Notes: a model not told the origin generated them from the letters alone. Positions 7,885-17,625 are shown, numbered from the stretch's first letter. The stretch: 48,035 bases of DNA from Paenibacillaceae bacterium (GCA_029256185.1 JAQSYI010000055.1:1-48035); one strand, 5' to 3'. Made by a program: numbers and translations.

Positions 7885-10227
7885 TTACTCCCCGCTCTGA
7901 AGGCTGTTCAGCTCGCGGTACTGGCTGGGGGTTATTCCCGTATATTTTTTGAAGATGCGGTTGAAATAGCTGTGCTGGTAACCGACGCGCTCCGCTACCT
8001 CATTGATTTTCAGATCCGGCTCGAGCAGCAGCGCTTTGGCGTTATCAATGCGGATATTGGTCAGATAGTCAATAAAATTGACTCCCGTAATCTGCTTGAA
8101 CGCCCGGCTTAACGTATAAGGGCTGGTGCCGTACTGATCGGCGCAGGATTCCAGCGACAGGCCCATCATGTAATGCTCCTGCAGATAGAGAACGACCTTC
8201 TCCACAATATGCTTCAGATGGTAATCCTGGCGGCTGATCATCTCCTTCACCATCGCACGGACGATTCTGTGTCTGAACCAGCCCAATATTTCCCCGCGTT
8301 CCTTGATTCCCGCCAGCTCCTCGTAGATATTGGTGCTGCCAAAAAGCTGCACCGGATTCATGCTGGATTGGAGCGCGGCATAACGGATGCTGCCCAACAG
8401 CTGGAGCATCCCCTGCTGGATATGAAATTCTGTGGAGCTGTTAGCCGACAGCTCATCCATAAACTGGCCGATCAGCCGTCCCGCTTCTTCCTCCAGACCG
8501 CTTCGCAGCGAGCTTACGATCTCCTTATCCAACGCGAAGGGATATCCCCCTGCCGGCTCCGCCTTCGCCAATTCCTCCGTCCAGATAACCTGGTTCTCAT
8601 CATGCAGCTCCCGGTAAGCCATGGCCAGCTTAACCTCTTCAAAGATATGGGGAATTTGCTTGGCATGGGACACCTGCTTGCTGATCGCAACAGTAACCTT
8701 CATGCGGATAATATGGTTAATCGTCTGAATCAGCTCTGCACAAAACTGGTCAACGTCATCCCTCAGCCATTTGTCCGGTTCGTCAGCGGGCTGGGCGATC
8801 AGCAGCCCGATGGAGAAATTATGGAAATTGACCACTTCAGCCTGTGCATAATGCTTCCCCGCCAGCTCCTGCATAATGTTGGCCGCAGCGAAGGTGACCA
8901 GATTCTCATCGCCCAGCGAGAATCTTCCCTTCAAGCCGGAGAAGCCGGTCAGGTGAACGAGCAGCGCCCCGTACTGCTCCTCGCCGTTAGTCCAGCCATA
9001 ATGCCGCATGCGCTGCCGCAGCTCGCTTTCATCCAGTGCGAACAGGTAACCTTGGACCAATTGCAGGAAGAAGCCGTCCCGCAGCGCCGGCAGCTGCTCC
9101 TTCAGCCTGGATTGGAGGGCTACCCGCTCGCTCTCCAGCTGCTTCCATTCCTCCTCCAGCATTTCAAACTCATCAGAATTGGCAGGAACGGAGGAATCAT
9201 TTCGGGTCAAAAGCCTGGCCAATCGTTCTACCGGCGAATAGATCCGCTTGGATACCAGCCAGGACAGCAGCAGGGCTACCATCAGGCAGACGGAGCTGAT
9301 ATACAGAATCCATTTGGATATGGTCACTACCGGAGCAATAATCGAAGTCAACGGCGCCGCGGAAACGTACACCCATTTAAATCCGAGCCGGTTGAACTGT
9401 CCATAAGAAACGGAATAGTTGCTTTTTCCGTGCTGGAACAAAAACGATCCGCCGGCAGGCGCCTCCGCCCGCTCCTTATACGCCTGCCGGAGAGCTTCTG
9501 CAAACTCAGGCTGCGGCTGGCTGCTGGTTGACACCTCCCAGTTTCCCTCCGCATCCATCAGCAGCGTTTCCCCTTCGTTGTAAGGAGTCAGGATCTTCAG
9601 CGCCTCCACCAGCTTGGCCTTGTTGATTGTGGCCACAATGATGCCGAATGGGGACAAGCTGCCGCCGGGAATCTTGTTGACCAGGGTGAGCGTGCCGGGG
9701 CTGCCATAGGGATACAGATTGGTCCACATGGCAGAGTTGCTGTGCTTCAGGAGAGAATTGTATACCTCAAGCTCCTGGGGGGCGGTAATATACGTGTAAC
9801 GATCCTTCTGGAAACGTACGGGACGTTCATTGTTCAGGAACAGCTCCACATTTTGCAAAAAAGGATGCGTCCCCTCCAGCATAAGCAAGGTGCGGAACAA
9901 CTCCTGCACCTGCTCGAAGCCATAGGCATAATCAAGGGAACGAAGCTTGTCATCAAACTTCGTGTCAAACGCCCAGTGGGACATGGTCATCTCCAGATAG
10001 TTCAATTGTTCGTCAATATTAGTTGCCCGTTGTTCAATCAGGTTCAGGTGCTGCTTTTCCAGCTTTTCCTGCAGGTTATGCGTAGCCAGCCAATAGGTGC
10101 TGAATCCGATGATCAGGCCGGGAATGCTGGCAATCAGCAAAGTAAGCCCAAGACTCTTGCGAAAAAAGCGGCTGCGGGACCTGATTCCCTTCAGTTGGCC
10201 GAACCTTGGCTTCCAGATTCCTGACAA
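7885..10227 (-). CDS. Membrane-anchored AraC-family regulator of cluster I (YesS-type)
   Basis: The 780 residues begin at a TTG (10227) preceded by GGAAGGTGATC. One membrane segment lies at ~26-47 and a second near 308-330. They enclose an extracytoplasmic sensor region of about 260 residues. A cytoplasmic linker follows, and the last ~105 residues are two AraC helix-turn-helix motifs (LSLESCADQYGTSPYTLSRAF and INEVAERVGYQHSYFNRIFKK). This is the YesS-like one-component layout in which an external sugar signal is passed to a DNA-binding tail. It sits inside the operon between the permease genes and GH105, so it probably activates its own operon. Candidate sites are the direct repeats at 12292-12371. 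Confidence 0.9.
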   Translation of the reverse strand: MSGIWKPRFGQLKGIRSRSRFFRKSLGLTLLIASIPGLIIGFSTYWLATHNLQEKLEKQHLNLIEQRATNIDEQLNYLEMTMSHWAFDTKFDDKLRSLDYAYGFEQVQELFRTLLMLEGTHPFLQNVELFLNNERPVRFQKDRYTYITAPQELEVYNSLLKHSNSAMWTNLYPYGSPGTLTLVNKIPGGSLSPFGIIVATINKAKLVEALKILTPYNEGETLLMDAEGNWEVSTSSQPQPEFAEALRQAYKERAEAPAGGSFLFQHGKSNYSVSYGQFNRLGFKWVYVSAAPLTSIIAPVVTISKWILYISSVCLMVALLLSWLVSKRIYSPVERLARLLTRNDSSVPANSDEFEMLEEEWKQLESERVALQSRLKEQLPALRDGFFLQLVQGYLFALDESELRQRMRHYGWTNGEEQYGALLVHLTGFSGLKGRFSLGDENLVTFAAANIMQELAGKHYAQAEVVNFHNFSIGLLIAQPADEPDKWLRDDVDQFCAELIQTINHIIRMKVTVAISKQVSHAKQIPHIFEEVKLAMAYRELHDENQVIWTEELAKAEPAGGYPFALDKEIVSSLRSGLEEEAGRLIGQFMDELSANSSTEFHIQQGMLQLLGSIRYAALQSSMNPVQLFGSTNIYEELAGIKERGEILGWFRHRIVRAMVKEMISRQDYHLKHIVEKVVLYLQEHYMMGLSLESCADQYGTSPYTLSRAFKQITGVNFIDYLTNIRIDNAKALLLEPDLKINEVAERVGYQHSYFNRIFKKYTGITPSQYRELNSLQSGE

Positions 10228-10317
10228 GATAAGATCACCTTCCGCGACAGTTTACTTGCAAGCTTACTTCGACAGGCTCAGCAAAATTACCTTCACCATT
10301 CGCTTCCCGGCCCCGGT

Positions 10318-11184
10318 CTAGCCCTTAACCGAACCGACCATGGCCCCCTTGGCAAAATGCTTCTGCAGGAAAGGATAGACCAGCAGAATGGGTACAGTCG
10401 CCACAATTACCGCCGCCATTTTCAGCGTCTCCATAGGAGGGGGAACGGCTGTGGCATCGTTGCGAAGTTCGGTGCTGTTGGCATTGAGCAGAATATTCTG
10501 CAGCATCACCTGCAAGGGCCATTTGGCTGCATTATTAATATAGATCATGGCGTTGAAGAACTGGTTCCAGTAGCCTACCGCATAGAACAAACCGAACGCG
10601 GCCAGCGAAGGCAGCGACAGCGGAAGGATAATGCGGAAAAAGGTCATGAGATCGTTGCACCCGTCCATAGCCGCAGATTCCTCCAGCTCTGCCGGAATGC
10701 TGTCAAAGAAGTTTTTCATCAGGATCACATTCCAGCCGCTGGCCAAGGCCGGCAGGATCAGCGCCCAGAGACTGTCGATAAGATGAAGCTCCCGCACCAG
10801 CAGATAGTTGGGAATGATGCCGGGGTTGAACAGAACCGTCAACAGGATCAGAAGCAGCATTATTCTCCGCCCCCGCAGCCGTTTGCGGGACAGGGTATAA
10901 GCGAACGCTGCGGTTACAGCAAGGCTGCATGCCGTTCCCACCAACGTCACATAGATGCTCACGCCGATGGAACGGGAGAACGCCCCTGTCGCAAACAGGA
11001 ATTTGTATGATTCCAGCGACCATTTGGTCGGAAACAGCACGAAGCTTTTGCGGACATATTCCGCAGGGTCCGTAAACGAAACGACGAGCACATAATATAA
11101 TGGAAAGAAAGTCACTATTGCAATCAAACCGAGCAAGATGATGTTGATCACACCAAACACGCGGTCGCCCGAACCGGTTCTCAT
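10318..11184 (-). CDS. Carbohydrate ABC transporter permease, LplC/YtcP type (cluster I)
   Basis: The 288 residues have about six membrane segments. The EAA loop that docks the ATPase is visible as PAELEESAAMDGCNDLMTFF with the following IILPLSLPSL. The N-terminal VFGVINIILLGLIAIVTFFPLYYVLVVS segment and the C-terminal LLVYPFLQKHFAKGAMVGSVKG ending are typical of the LplC/YtcP group that imports complex oligosaccharides. AAGGAGG precedes the ATG by 6 nt. It forms the second half of the channel with the gene starting at 12203, 44 nt upstream. No ATPase gene is present in the window; in Bacillus relatives a shared MsmX-type ATPase serves such importers. Confidence 0.93.
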   Translation of the reverse strand: MRTGSGDRVFGVINIILLGLIAIVTFFPLYYVLVVSFTDPAEYVRKSFVLFPTKWSLESYKFLFATGAFSRSIGVSIYVTLVGTACSLAVTAAFAYTLSRKRLRGRRIMLLLILLTVLFNPGIIPNYLLVRELHLIDSLWALILPALASGWNVILMKNFFDSIPAELEESAAMDGCNDLMTFFRIILPLSLPSLAAFGLFYAVGYWNQFFNAMIYINNAAKWPLQVMLQNILLNANSTELRNDATAVPPPMETLKMAAVIVATVPILLVYPFLQKHFAKGAMVGSVKG

Positions 11185-11228
11185 GGTACTCCTCCTTGTC
11201 AGGTCTGGAAGGCATTAGGCAATACCAT

Positions 11229-12203
11229 TTAGTATACGCCTTCTTCACCCATTTTCTTTGAAGCCCAATTGGAAATGACAACCAGGGTCAGGCCCACCAC
11301 CGATTTAAACAAGCCGGCCGCTGTGCTGTAACTGAATTGTCCCTGCTGGATGCCCATCCGGTAGACATACGTATCGAACACCTCCGCTACCTCCGATACG
11401 GCGCCGTTGTACATCAGGAATACCTGCTCGAAGCCTACGTCCATCATATGGCCAAGTCTTAGTATCAGCAGGACAACAATGACGCTGCGGATCGCAGGCA
11501 GTGTGACATGCCACATCTGGCGCAGCCTGTTGGCTCCGTCCATCCGGGCTGCCTCGTATACACCCGGATCAATGCCGGCCATGGCCGCCAGGAACAGGAT
11601 GGTGCCCCAGCCGCATTCCTTCCAGATGGACTGAATGGTCAGCATGATCCAGAACAGATTGGAATTGGTCAGGAAGTCAATACGGGATGCGCCGAGCGCC
11701 TCCAGCAGCTTGTTAACCAGACCCTCCCCTTTGGCAAACAACAGGAAAGTCAAACCGGAGATAATGACCCAGGACAGGAAATGAGGCATATACACAACGG
11801 ATTGGACAACCCGCTTATAGACTACACTTCTCACTTCATTCATCATAAGCGACAGTACAATAGGCAACGGGAAGAAGAAAATCAGGCTCATCAGATTGAT
11901 GGCTATGGTGTTGCGGAAAAGAGTCAAAAATTCGGGATTGGAGAAAAAGCGTTCAAAATGCTCAAATCCCACCCACTCGCTGCCCGTTATCCCTGCAAAC
12001 GGGGAATAATTCTGGAAGGCGATGACCACTCCCCCCAAGGGAATATACTTGAATACGATAAAAAACAGGATGCCGGGCAGGGCCAGCAGGTACAGAAATC
12101 TGTCCCGCCGCAGGTCCCTCCACAGCCGGGACAGCCGGGACTTGGCGATGAAACTGCCGGCTCCGTCCTTCGGAACAACGCTTTGCTGACTTACAGCGCT
12201 CAT
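11229..12203 (-). CDS. Carbohydrate ABC transporter permease, LplB type (cluster I)
   Basis: The 324 residues form an integral membrane permease. The EAA loop reads DPGVYEAARMDGANRLRQMW followed by VTLPAI. The FLYLLALPGILFFIVFKYIPLGG segment after a basic N-terminus is the standard LplB opening. It pairs with the downstream LplC-type permease and probably receives oligosaccharide from the binding lipoprotein at 15793-17337, although a 1101-residue enzyme gene lies between them. A 174-nt gap upstream carries direct repeats and may hold an internal promoter. The ribosome binding site GGAAGG is 10 nt before the ATG. Confidence 0.93.
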   Translation of the reverse strand: MSAVSQQSVVPKDGAGSFIAKSRLSRLWRDLRRDRFLYLLALPGILFFIVFKYIPLGGVVIAFQNYSPFAGITGSEWVGFEHFERFFSNPEFLTLFRNTIAINLMSLIFFFPLPIVLSLMMNEVRSVVYKRVVQSVVYMPHFLSWVIISGLTFLLFAKGEGLVNKLLEALGASRIDFLTNSNLFWIMLTIQSIWKECGWGTILFLAAMAGIDPGVYEAARMDGANRLRQMWHVTLPAIRSVIVVLLILRLGHMMDVGFEQVFLMYNGAVSEVAEVFDTYVYRMGIQQGQFSYSTAAGLFKSVVGLTLVVISNWASKKMGEEGVY

Positions 12204-12291
12204 GTAAAGTTCACCTTCCTTGATTGATGGACAGCCATCTCAGCTGACTGCAATCCCAACGTATCGCACAGCCGTTAAAACTGGCAATCAT

Positions 12292-12371
12292 ACAATTTTG
12301 CAGGCGCCGCTCCCGTGCGGTCCCCAGACAAATGCCCATTTCAACATTTTTGCCCGCTGCGACATTTTTGC
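12292..12371 (-). promoter_or_regulatory. Direct repeats GCAAAAATGT upstream of the cluster I permease genes
   Basis: On the minus strand GCAAAAATGT occurs at 12371-12362 and again at 12353-12344, exactly 18 nt apart. A variant, GCAAAATTGT, occurs at 12301-12292. They lie between the GH106-like stop (12378) and the permease start (12203). Repeated half-sites on one DNA face suit an AraC-family activator. The regulator encoded downstream in the same operon is the natural candidate, by inference only. Confidence 0.5.
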
Positions 12372-12377
12372 AGCAGC

Positions 12378-15300
12378 TTACCTGACGGGCTCTCCGTCTC
12401 CAAACACGGGTCTGGCAGCATGAGCGGCGTAGTCGAAATACCGCCCCTCCAGCAAACCGATCAGGGTTGTGGCCACTCTGACCTCAATCTGATTCTCTCC
12501 TTGGCGCAGCCATTCCGCAGGCCCCTGCCACTTGTAGGGCAGCCAGGCGCGAGCCCCCAGGGAATGTCCGTTGACCAGCACCTCGGCGCAATCATGGAAT
12601 TCGGAGTCGGCCTTGGCAAAGACCAGTTCGAAGCTGTCGGCCTCCGGAATAGCATCCAGCCAGACTGTCCGGGCGAAGGACATATCGCCTGCATAAAACG
12701 GATGGCCCGGATAGGGTCCCGCCTTCAGGACTGCCGGCTGGCCGGCTGCTTCAGCTTCCGTCAAGACGGCGCGGCTTCCGTCATGCTCCACCTGGAATGA
12801 ACCTGTCAGATATAGGGCATCCACTACCCCGTCCCAGTCATGCCCCACCTCTACATCGACGGCAATGGTATTGATTCCCTCCCGCAGATAGGCCGTTATG
12901 TCACAGCCGGTATTCATATGATCATACAGAGGCATGGAGTGGAACAGGGACTGATCCAGGACGCGGCCGTTGATGCGGATGGTCCGCGCTCCCGATATGG
13001 CGCCCTGATCCATGACCAGCCGCACATCCCCGGCTGCTCCCCGGATGTCCACTTCCGTGCTGTAGACAACAGCCAGGGGATAATCCATGGCCAGCCGCAG
13101 CGGCGTGCCGAACATTTGGCTTAGGCTGACAGGCAGCAGAGCGTCGGCAGCCAGGTCGGCGCATTGGTCAATGAAGGTTTTGACCGGCACCTGCCTGCCC
13201 TCCAGCAGCGGAGCTCCCTGGCCGCGGCTGACCCTCATCCGGAAGACATCCAGGCGCAGGGCATTGGATTCGAGCGGCCTCATGCGCCAATTCATGGAGG
13301 CATCCACCTCCAGGCTCCAGGGCCGGGAGCCCTCATTATCCGGTGGGACCTGTTCTTCTCCGGCTGCCAGACGGAACAGGACCAACTGCGAGGTATATGG
13401 GGCCAACTGCAGCGGCAGGGTCCACCAGCCGTCGTTCCATTCTGCCTGGAGCCGTTCCTCCGAGCCGTCGTCCAGGGATAACCGGGTAAATGATACGGGC
13501 AGAGGGCATTCCCCTCCGGCTGCCTCCCAGAACTCGGGGCTGACCCGCAGAACCGTTTCCCGCGCTGCCCCTTCCTGATTGCTCACGAAGAACAAGGCGG
13601 CATCGGGTCCCAGACGCCTGGTTTGGCGCAGCAGACCCAGGTCGTCTGCAGCAGGCAGCAGCTCCACCTTGGGCGGGTGCAGCCGGTTCAACAGCTCCAG
13701 CAGCGCCTTCATAGCATCCTGCATGTCCGCGAACGCAGGGAAAGCAAGATGGTATGCCTCCCCGCTCCCTTTGCTCCAGACCGGTTCGGAGGAAGCTGCT
13801 CCCCCGCCGCCAGCGCTGCTCCAAAAGCTTGGCTCGCCTTCCTCCGGCAGCCCGAAGATGCGGCGGACCTCTCCCGGACTGTGCGGCAAGGAACCGATCT
13901 GCTCGTAAGGAAGCTGCCCCAGGCTGACTACCGTGCCGCCGGACCGGACAAAACTCGTCAGCTTGGCCCAGGCAGCTTCCTCCAGATTGGCCAGCGGCGG
14001 CAAGATAAGGATGGAATAGCGGGCGTCCCCCAGCACAAGCTCCCGCCCTTCAAGCGCCGCCTGTCCCAGCAGCTCTGCGTCCAGATGGTCAAATTCCGTG
14101 CCGTTTCTGGACAAGCCATTGCAGATGCCGCCCCACCAGCGCTTCAGCTCCTCCAGCTTGCCCTTCTCCGTCCGGTCTTCGCCGCCATAGCCGAAGCCGT
14201 GCAGGGGGTTGCCCAGATGGGTCCACAGGGAGGTTGTCGGCTGCACTACCGCTATGGAGATATCCGCAGCTCCTGTGCTCATGGCATAGCAGATCCGCCC
14301 GATGTAATCGCCCAGCTTGCGGAAGTGCTTCCAGTACGGATTCTGCAGAAACTGGGAAGGCGGTGCGTCATGCTTGACCAGACCGTCCAGTGTATAGAAG
14401 AAGGCATGGAAATTGAAGAAGTTCGTTCCGAAGGCTGCCATCCGGTCGATCATCCATCTGGCATCCTGAAGCGTCATGGACCAGCCCACACTGTGGAAGC
14501 ATTCGATCAAATTCCGTTTCCTGCCCAATTGCCGCGCCACAGAGCTGACCATCTTGGGATTGCTGCGGAAGTTGACGGCATTGCGTTCCAGAATCCAGTC
14601 CAAGGACCGCCCCAGCTTTTCATGCGCTGTGTCGCCCCCCGGCACATGACTGTAAATCTGGGTGGTGGCCCTCACGGATGGAACCTCGGTTACATACTGC
14701 AGGCCCCGGCTTTCGCACCAGTCATGAACCTGCTTGTGATAGCTGGCAAGCAGCAATTCGTGAACCGTCTGGAAGTAATCGTACCGGATCTTGGGCGCCT
14801 GCGGAGCTTCCGCGAAGAAGAGCGCCTCCATATGGTCGCGGAGGTCATAACCGTTGCGCTCCTTGAAGCTTTCGGCCAGCCTGGGACTCCAGGGGAGCTT
14901 GCCGATCAGGCCGATTTCGTCGGTGAACATCCCTTTAATCGTATTGCCGAAGTATTCGGACAGATGCTCGGCGTACCGCTCATGGGTCAGCCGGATGAAA
15001 GTGGCCATCGCCTCCCGGTTGCAGGGATCCACGAAGGTGCCGTAGTACTTGAAGTCCTCCAGCTCCTGCTCCTGGGCGATGATGATCTCCCATTCCCCGG
15101 CAGGGGCAGTCCAGTCCAGCTTCTGCACGGTATGGTAGCTAAAAAACCGTTTCTGGTTGTAAGCGGTCAGACCCGCCTTCTGGAAGATGGGCTCCGTCTG
15201 GCAGTTGCCGATTCTGCGCCGCACATCCACCGCCTGATGCCAGAGCCGTTCTCCTCCGGCTCCGATAGGAACAGCCTTGGCGTACACAATCCGCGCCCAC

Positions 15301-15683
15301 GGCAGCTCGAGCTCCACCCGCTGCCCTCCCGCGGCGCGCTCTGTACTGCAGACAAGGGAGCAGTGCTTGGCGCCGGGATGCTCCAGTACCACCTCTCCTC
15401 CGGCAATGCCGCTGGGATAAGGGTATTCGTCATACAACCAGACGTTCAAGCCATACTCCCTGGCCGCTTCAACAGCGGTTCTGACCTTCCCGAACCAGGC
15501 TTCCGACAGATAAGGAACCTTCAGACCTTGTCTGGCGCAGACAAAGAAGCCCCCCACTCCTTTCTCCGCCATCTCGCCAATCTGCAGGCGAATCTGTTCG
15601 TCCTGCATCTCCCCGTTCCAGAACCAGAAGGGGTGAACCCGGTATTCGGAGCCCGGCTCCCTGAAAGCTTGGATATCAAACAT
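12378..15683 (-). CDS. Large glycoside hydrolase, GH106-like (putative alpha-L-rhamnosidase)
   Basis: The 1101 residues have no signal peptide. The N-terminal barrel begins with HPFWFWNGEMQDEQI and EKGVGGFFVCA, a pattern I associate with GH106 alpha-L-rhamnosidases and their relatives. Carboxylates conserved in appearance lie in WLYDEYPYPSGIAGG (82-96) and KGMFTDEIGL. A beta-galactosidase-like trimerisation fold is suggested by the middle region. The C-terminal ~250 residues carry a GH2-type sugar-binding sandwich (VLVNGHSLGARAWLPYKW). It would remove terminal rhamnose from imported rhamnogalacturonan fragments, complementing GH105 and GH28 in the same operon. AGGAGG lies 8 nt before the ATG. 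The family assignment is by motif memory only; a rhamnose-unrelated specificity is possible. Confidence 0.7.
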   Translation of the reverse strand: MFDIQAFREPGSEYRVHPFWFWNGEMQDEQIRLQIGEMAEKGVGGFFVCARQGLKVPYLSEAWFGKVRTAVEAAREYGLNVWLYDEYPYPSGIAGGEVVLEHPGAKHCSLVCSTERAAGGQRVELELPWARIVYAKAVPIGAGGERLWHQAVDVRRRIGNCQTEPIFQKAGLTAYNQKRFFSYHTVQKLDWTAPAGEWEIIIAQEQELEDFKYYGTFVDPCNREAMATFIRLTHERYAEHLSEYFGNTIKGMFTDEIGLIGKLPWSPRLAESFKERNGYDLRDHMEALFFAEAPQAPKIRYDYFQTVHELLLASYHKQVHDWCESRGLQYVTEVPSVRATTQIYSHVPGGDTAHEKLGRSLDWILERNAVNFRSNPKMVSSVARQLGRKRNLIECFHSVGWSMTLQDARWMIDRMAAFGTNFFNFHAFFYTLDGLVKHDAPPSQFLQNPYWKHFRKLGDYIGRICYAMSTGAADISIAVVQPTTSLWTHLGNPLHGFGYGGEDRTEKGKLEELKRWWGGICNGLSRNGTEFDHLDAELLGQAALEGRELVLGDARYSILILPPLANLEEAAWAKLTSFVRSGGTVVSLGQLPYEQIGSLPHSPGEVRRIFGLPEEGEPSFWSSAGGGGAASSEPVWSKGSGEAYHLAFPAFADMQDAMKALLELLNRLHPPKVELLPAADDLGLLRQTRRLGPDAALFFVSNQEGAARETVLRVSPEFWEAAGGECPLPVSFTRLSLDDGSEERLQAEWNDGWWTLPLQLAPYTSQLVLFRLAAGEEQVPPDNEGSRPWSLEVDASMNWRMRPLESNALRLDVFRMRVSRGQGAPLLEGRQVPVKTFIDQCADLAADALLPVSLSQMFGTPLRLAMDYPLAVVYSTEVDIRGAAGDVRLVMDQGAISGARTIRINGRVLDQSLFHSMPLYDHMNTGCDITAYLREGINTIAVDVEVGHDWDGVVDALYLTGSFQVEHDGSRAVLTEAEAAGQPAVLKAGPYPGHPFYAGDMSFARTVWLDAIPEADSFELVFAKADSEFHDCAEVLVNGHSLGARAWLPYKWQGPAEWLRQGENQIEVRVATTLIGLLEGRYFDYAAHAARPVFGDGEPVR

Positions 15684-15750
15684 TGCGTTTTCCTCCTACG
15701 GTTTGTTCATCATTGTTGTTAAGCGACTCGTCTGGCTCATTTCCCCATAT

Positions 15751-15787
15751 GGAGAAGGACAGCCGGGTATGAACCGACTGTCCCTCC
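15751..15787 (-). other. Intercistronic hairpin after the cluster I binding-protein gene
   Basis: ggag-aa-ggacag-c-cgg (15751-15766) pairs with ccg-a-ctgtcc-ctcc (15774-15787) around a 7-nt loop, just 5 nt after the binding-protein stop. No T-run follows on the minus strand, so it reads better as a 3' stabilising or processing hairpin than as a full terminator. Confidence 0.55.
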
Positions 15788-15792
15788 GTTCA

Positions 15793-17337
15793 TTATTTTC
15801 CGGCCCGTTTCTGGTAAGCGTCGCTTAGTTCTTGCGTCATCTTCGCGACATTAGGATCGGCTTTCATTTTTGATACGAAATCATCCCAGGCTGTAATCGG
15901 CTCCCGTCCGAGAATAATCTTGGTCTTCAGGTCGATCACCGACTTGTCAAATTCCGGAAGGAACTTCTGGGCAGTCGGGGAATATAGACCAATGGAGATA
16001 TCCTCCACACTGGATTTGGCGCGCTCGTCTTGAATGGATCTGTAGAGTTTGTCGGCCTCTTGCGAGAAATAATTTTTCGTAGCGCTGTCATAAGGGTCGG
16101 CTACATAAACAATTTGGTTGAAGTTGGAGGCAGTGGAGCTCGCTTTCGCTTCCTCGTCAATAATCATCTTGCCGTTTTCCATTTTGTAATGGATCCCTTC
16201 AATCCCATTTTTCTGGAACGTGAATACATCATCATTCATCCAAGTATCAATCAGCTTCAAAATCTGCTTCATCTTTTCCTCGGAGACAGACTTCGGAATC
16301 GCCAGGATGCCGGAAAAGCCGGGACCCTTGGGATTGTAACCGTTGAGGCTGGTGAGCGGATAGAAGTAAATGTCCTTGAAGTTGGCATCCAGCTTTTTCA
16401 GAATGTCATAATAGCCGTTCATGGTGCCCGACTTTTCCATTAACGCGCCTGACTTGCCGGCCTTGAACAGATCATTGGCTTGCGACAGCTTCAGGGAGGC
16501 AAAATCCTCCGGAATCAGCTTTTCATCATACAGCTTTTTCTCGAATTCAATAGCCTGGCGCATTTCCGGGAGGAAATTGAAGTTCACCAATCCTCCGTCC
16601 TTATACTTCCACTTGCCGTTGACGCCTGTGAAGCTGTTCTCCAGTTGGAGCAGGGCCCCCATATCCACGGGAGCATTCAGGTACGCTGCAAAAGGAACCG
16701 TATCGTTCTTGCCGTTCTTGTCCGGATCCTTCTCCGCGAATGCCTTCAATACCTGATACAATTCATCCGTAGTTTTCGGTTCCTTCAGGCCTGCCTGATC
16801 CAGCCAGTCCTTGCGGAGAACGAAGAAGGAATCCGCCTCGGACGGGCGCGGACGCGGAACGCCATAGTTTTTGCCGTCCTCCATTTTGGTCAGTTCCCAG
16901 GCCGTCTCGGAGACCTTGGTGCTCAGATTGGGATAATCCTTGATATAAGGGGTAAGGTCCCAGAACGCGCCTTGGGCCACTGCATTGCGAAACACCGGAA
17001 TGAAGGGATCATTAATAAGAATCAGGTTGGAGATATCCCCCGAAGCCAGGGTTACATTTAGCTTGTCTGCGTAATTATTGCCGGATACCCATTGAATGTT
17101 CAGCTTGGAGTTTGTCGCCTTCTCAATCGCCTGCTTGATGGGATTGTCATCGGCGGTTGGGGTGGAACTGAGCAGTATGGTCATGATGCTGACCTCCAGC
17201 GGCTTGCTTGGCGTGGCCTCACCCTGGCTTGAGCTGTTGCTGCCGGACTTGCCGCAGCCGGCCAATCCCATAGTGGCGGCAAGCGTCAAGACGGGAATGG
17301 CCAGTATTGCTTTTCTGACAGTTTGGTTGGTAAACAT
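15793..17337 (-). CDS. Extracellular solute-binding lipoprotein (cluster I importer)
   Basis: The 514 residues have a lipoprotein signal peptide ending at LAGC, with Cys28 as the lipidated residue, then a Gly/Ser-rich spacer. The rest resembles LplA-type binding proteins for complex oligosaccharides: a WLDQAGLKEPKTTDELYQVLKAF segment, a calcium-loop-like DPDKNGKND motif, and late Trp/Tyr-rich regions. It would capture rhamnogalacturonan-type oligomers at the cell surface for the two permeases at 10318-12203. It is the first gene of the main cluster I operon, with GGGAGG 6 nt before the ATG. Confidence 0.92.
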   Translation of the reverse strand: MFTNQTVRKAILAIPVLTLAATMGLAGCGKSGSNSSSQGEATPSKPLEVSIMTILLSSTPTADDNPIKQAIEKATNSKLNIQWVSGNNYADKLNVTLASGDISNLILINDPFIPVFRNAVAQGAFWDLTPYIKDYPNLSTKVSETAWELTKMEDGKNYGVPRPRPSEADSFFVLRKDWLDQAGLKEPKTTDELYQVLKAFAEKDPDKNGKNDTVPFAAYLNAPVDMGALLQLENSFTGVNGKWKYKDGGLVNFNFLPEMRQAIEFEKKLYDEKLIPEDFASLKLSQANDLFKAGKSGALMEKSGTMNGYYDILKKLDANFKDIYFYPLTSLNGYNPKGPGFSGILAIPKSVSEEKMKQILKLIDTWMNDDVFTFQKNGIEGIHYKMENGKMIIDEEAKASSTASNFNQIVYVADPYDSATKNYFSQEADKLYRSIQDERAKSSVEDISIGLYSPTAQKFLPEFDKSVIDLKTKIILGREPITAWDDFVSKMKADPNVAKMTQELSDAYQKRAGK

Positions 17338-17560
17338 GTTGATCCTCCCTTTTTAACTTTATGGATACGTGTAAGGCGCCTTGAAGGGCCCGTTGTGCAC
17401 AGGAACACCATAATACGCTTTATTTTGAACCGGCAATCCTCTTTTTTTGCAGCGGCTGCGGGGATCAATTTGTACTCTTTTGCAGTTTGCACTTTCCTGC
17501 ATGGAATTTTCCGGCCCCATTTTCCATTCAAAAGCCACTATATATTCTCTCCGAAAAATA
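17338..17560 (-). promoter_or_regulatory. Upstream region of the cluster I operon
   Basis: This gene-free stretch precedes the binding-protein gene. On the minus strand it contains A-tracts CAAAAAAAGAGGAT and TTCAAAATAAAG about 22 nt apart, followed by TATTAT as a possible -10. No good -35 is visible, which is common for activator-dependent promoters. The A-tract arrangement loosely resembles the duplicated element before cluster III. Nothing else is recognisable here. Confidence 0.35.
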
Positions 17561-17562
17561 AA

Positions 17563-17597
17563 AACCCCTTCTTTTGACAGATGGGGTCCGATGTTAA
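17563..17597 (-). terminator. Rho-independent terminator after the DUF2264 gene
   Basis: On the minus strand ACCCC-A-TCT pairs with AGA-A-GGGGT (one A-A mismatch) and is followed by tttttattttt. It lies about 30 nt after the DUF2264 stop at 17626 and separates the DUF2264/GH88 transcript from the binding-protein operon. Confidence 0.75.
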
Positions 17598-17625
17598 TCA
17601 ATGGTTGCAAGTTACAGGCCGTCTT

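Noticed and set aside
13623..15722. 699-codon open frame on the plus strand opposite the GH106-like gene
   Set aside because: It is an antisense shadow in a G+C-rich gene: it has no recognisable domain and no good ribosome binding site, and the opposite strand encodes a clear enzyme. The same applies to 6372-7952, 8173-9531, 23575-24786 and 40022-41857.
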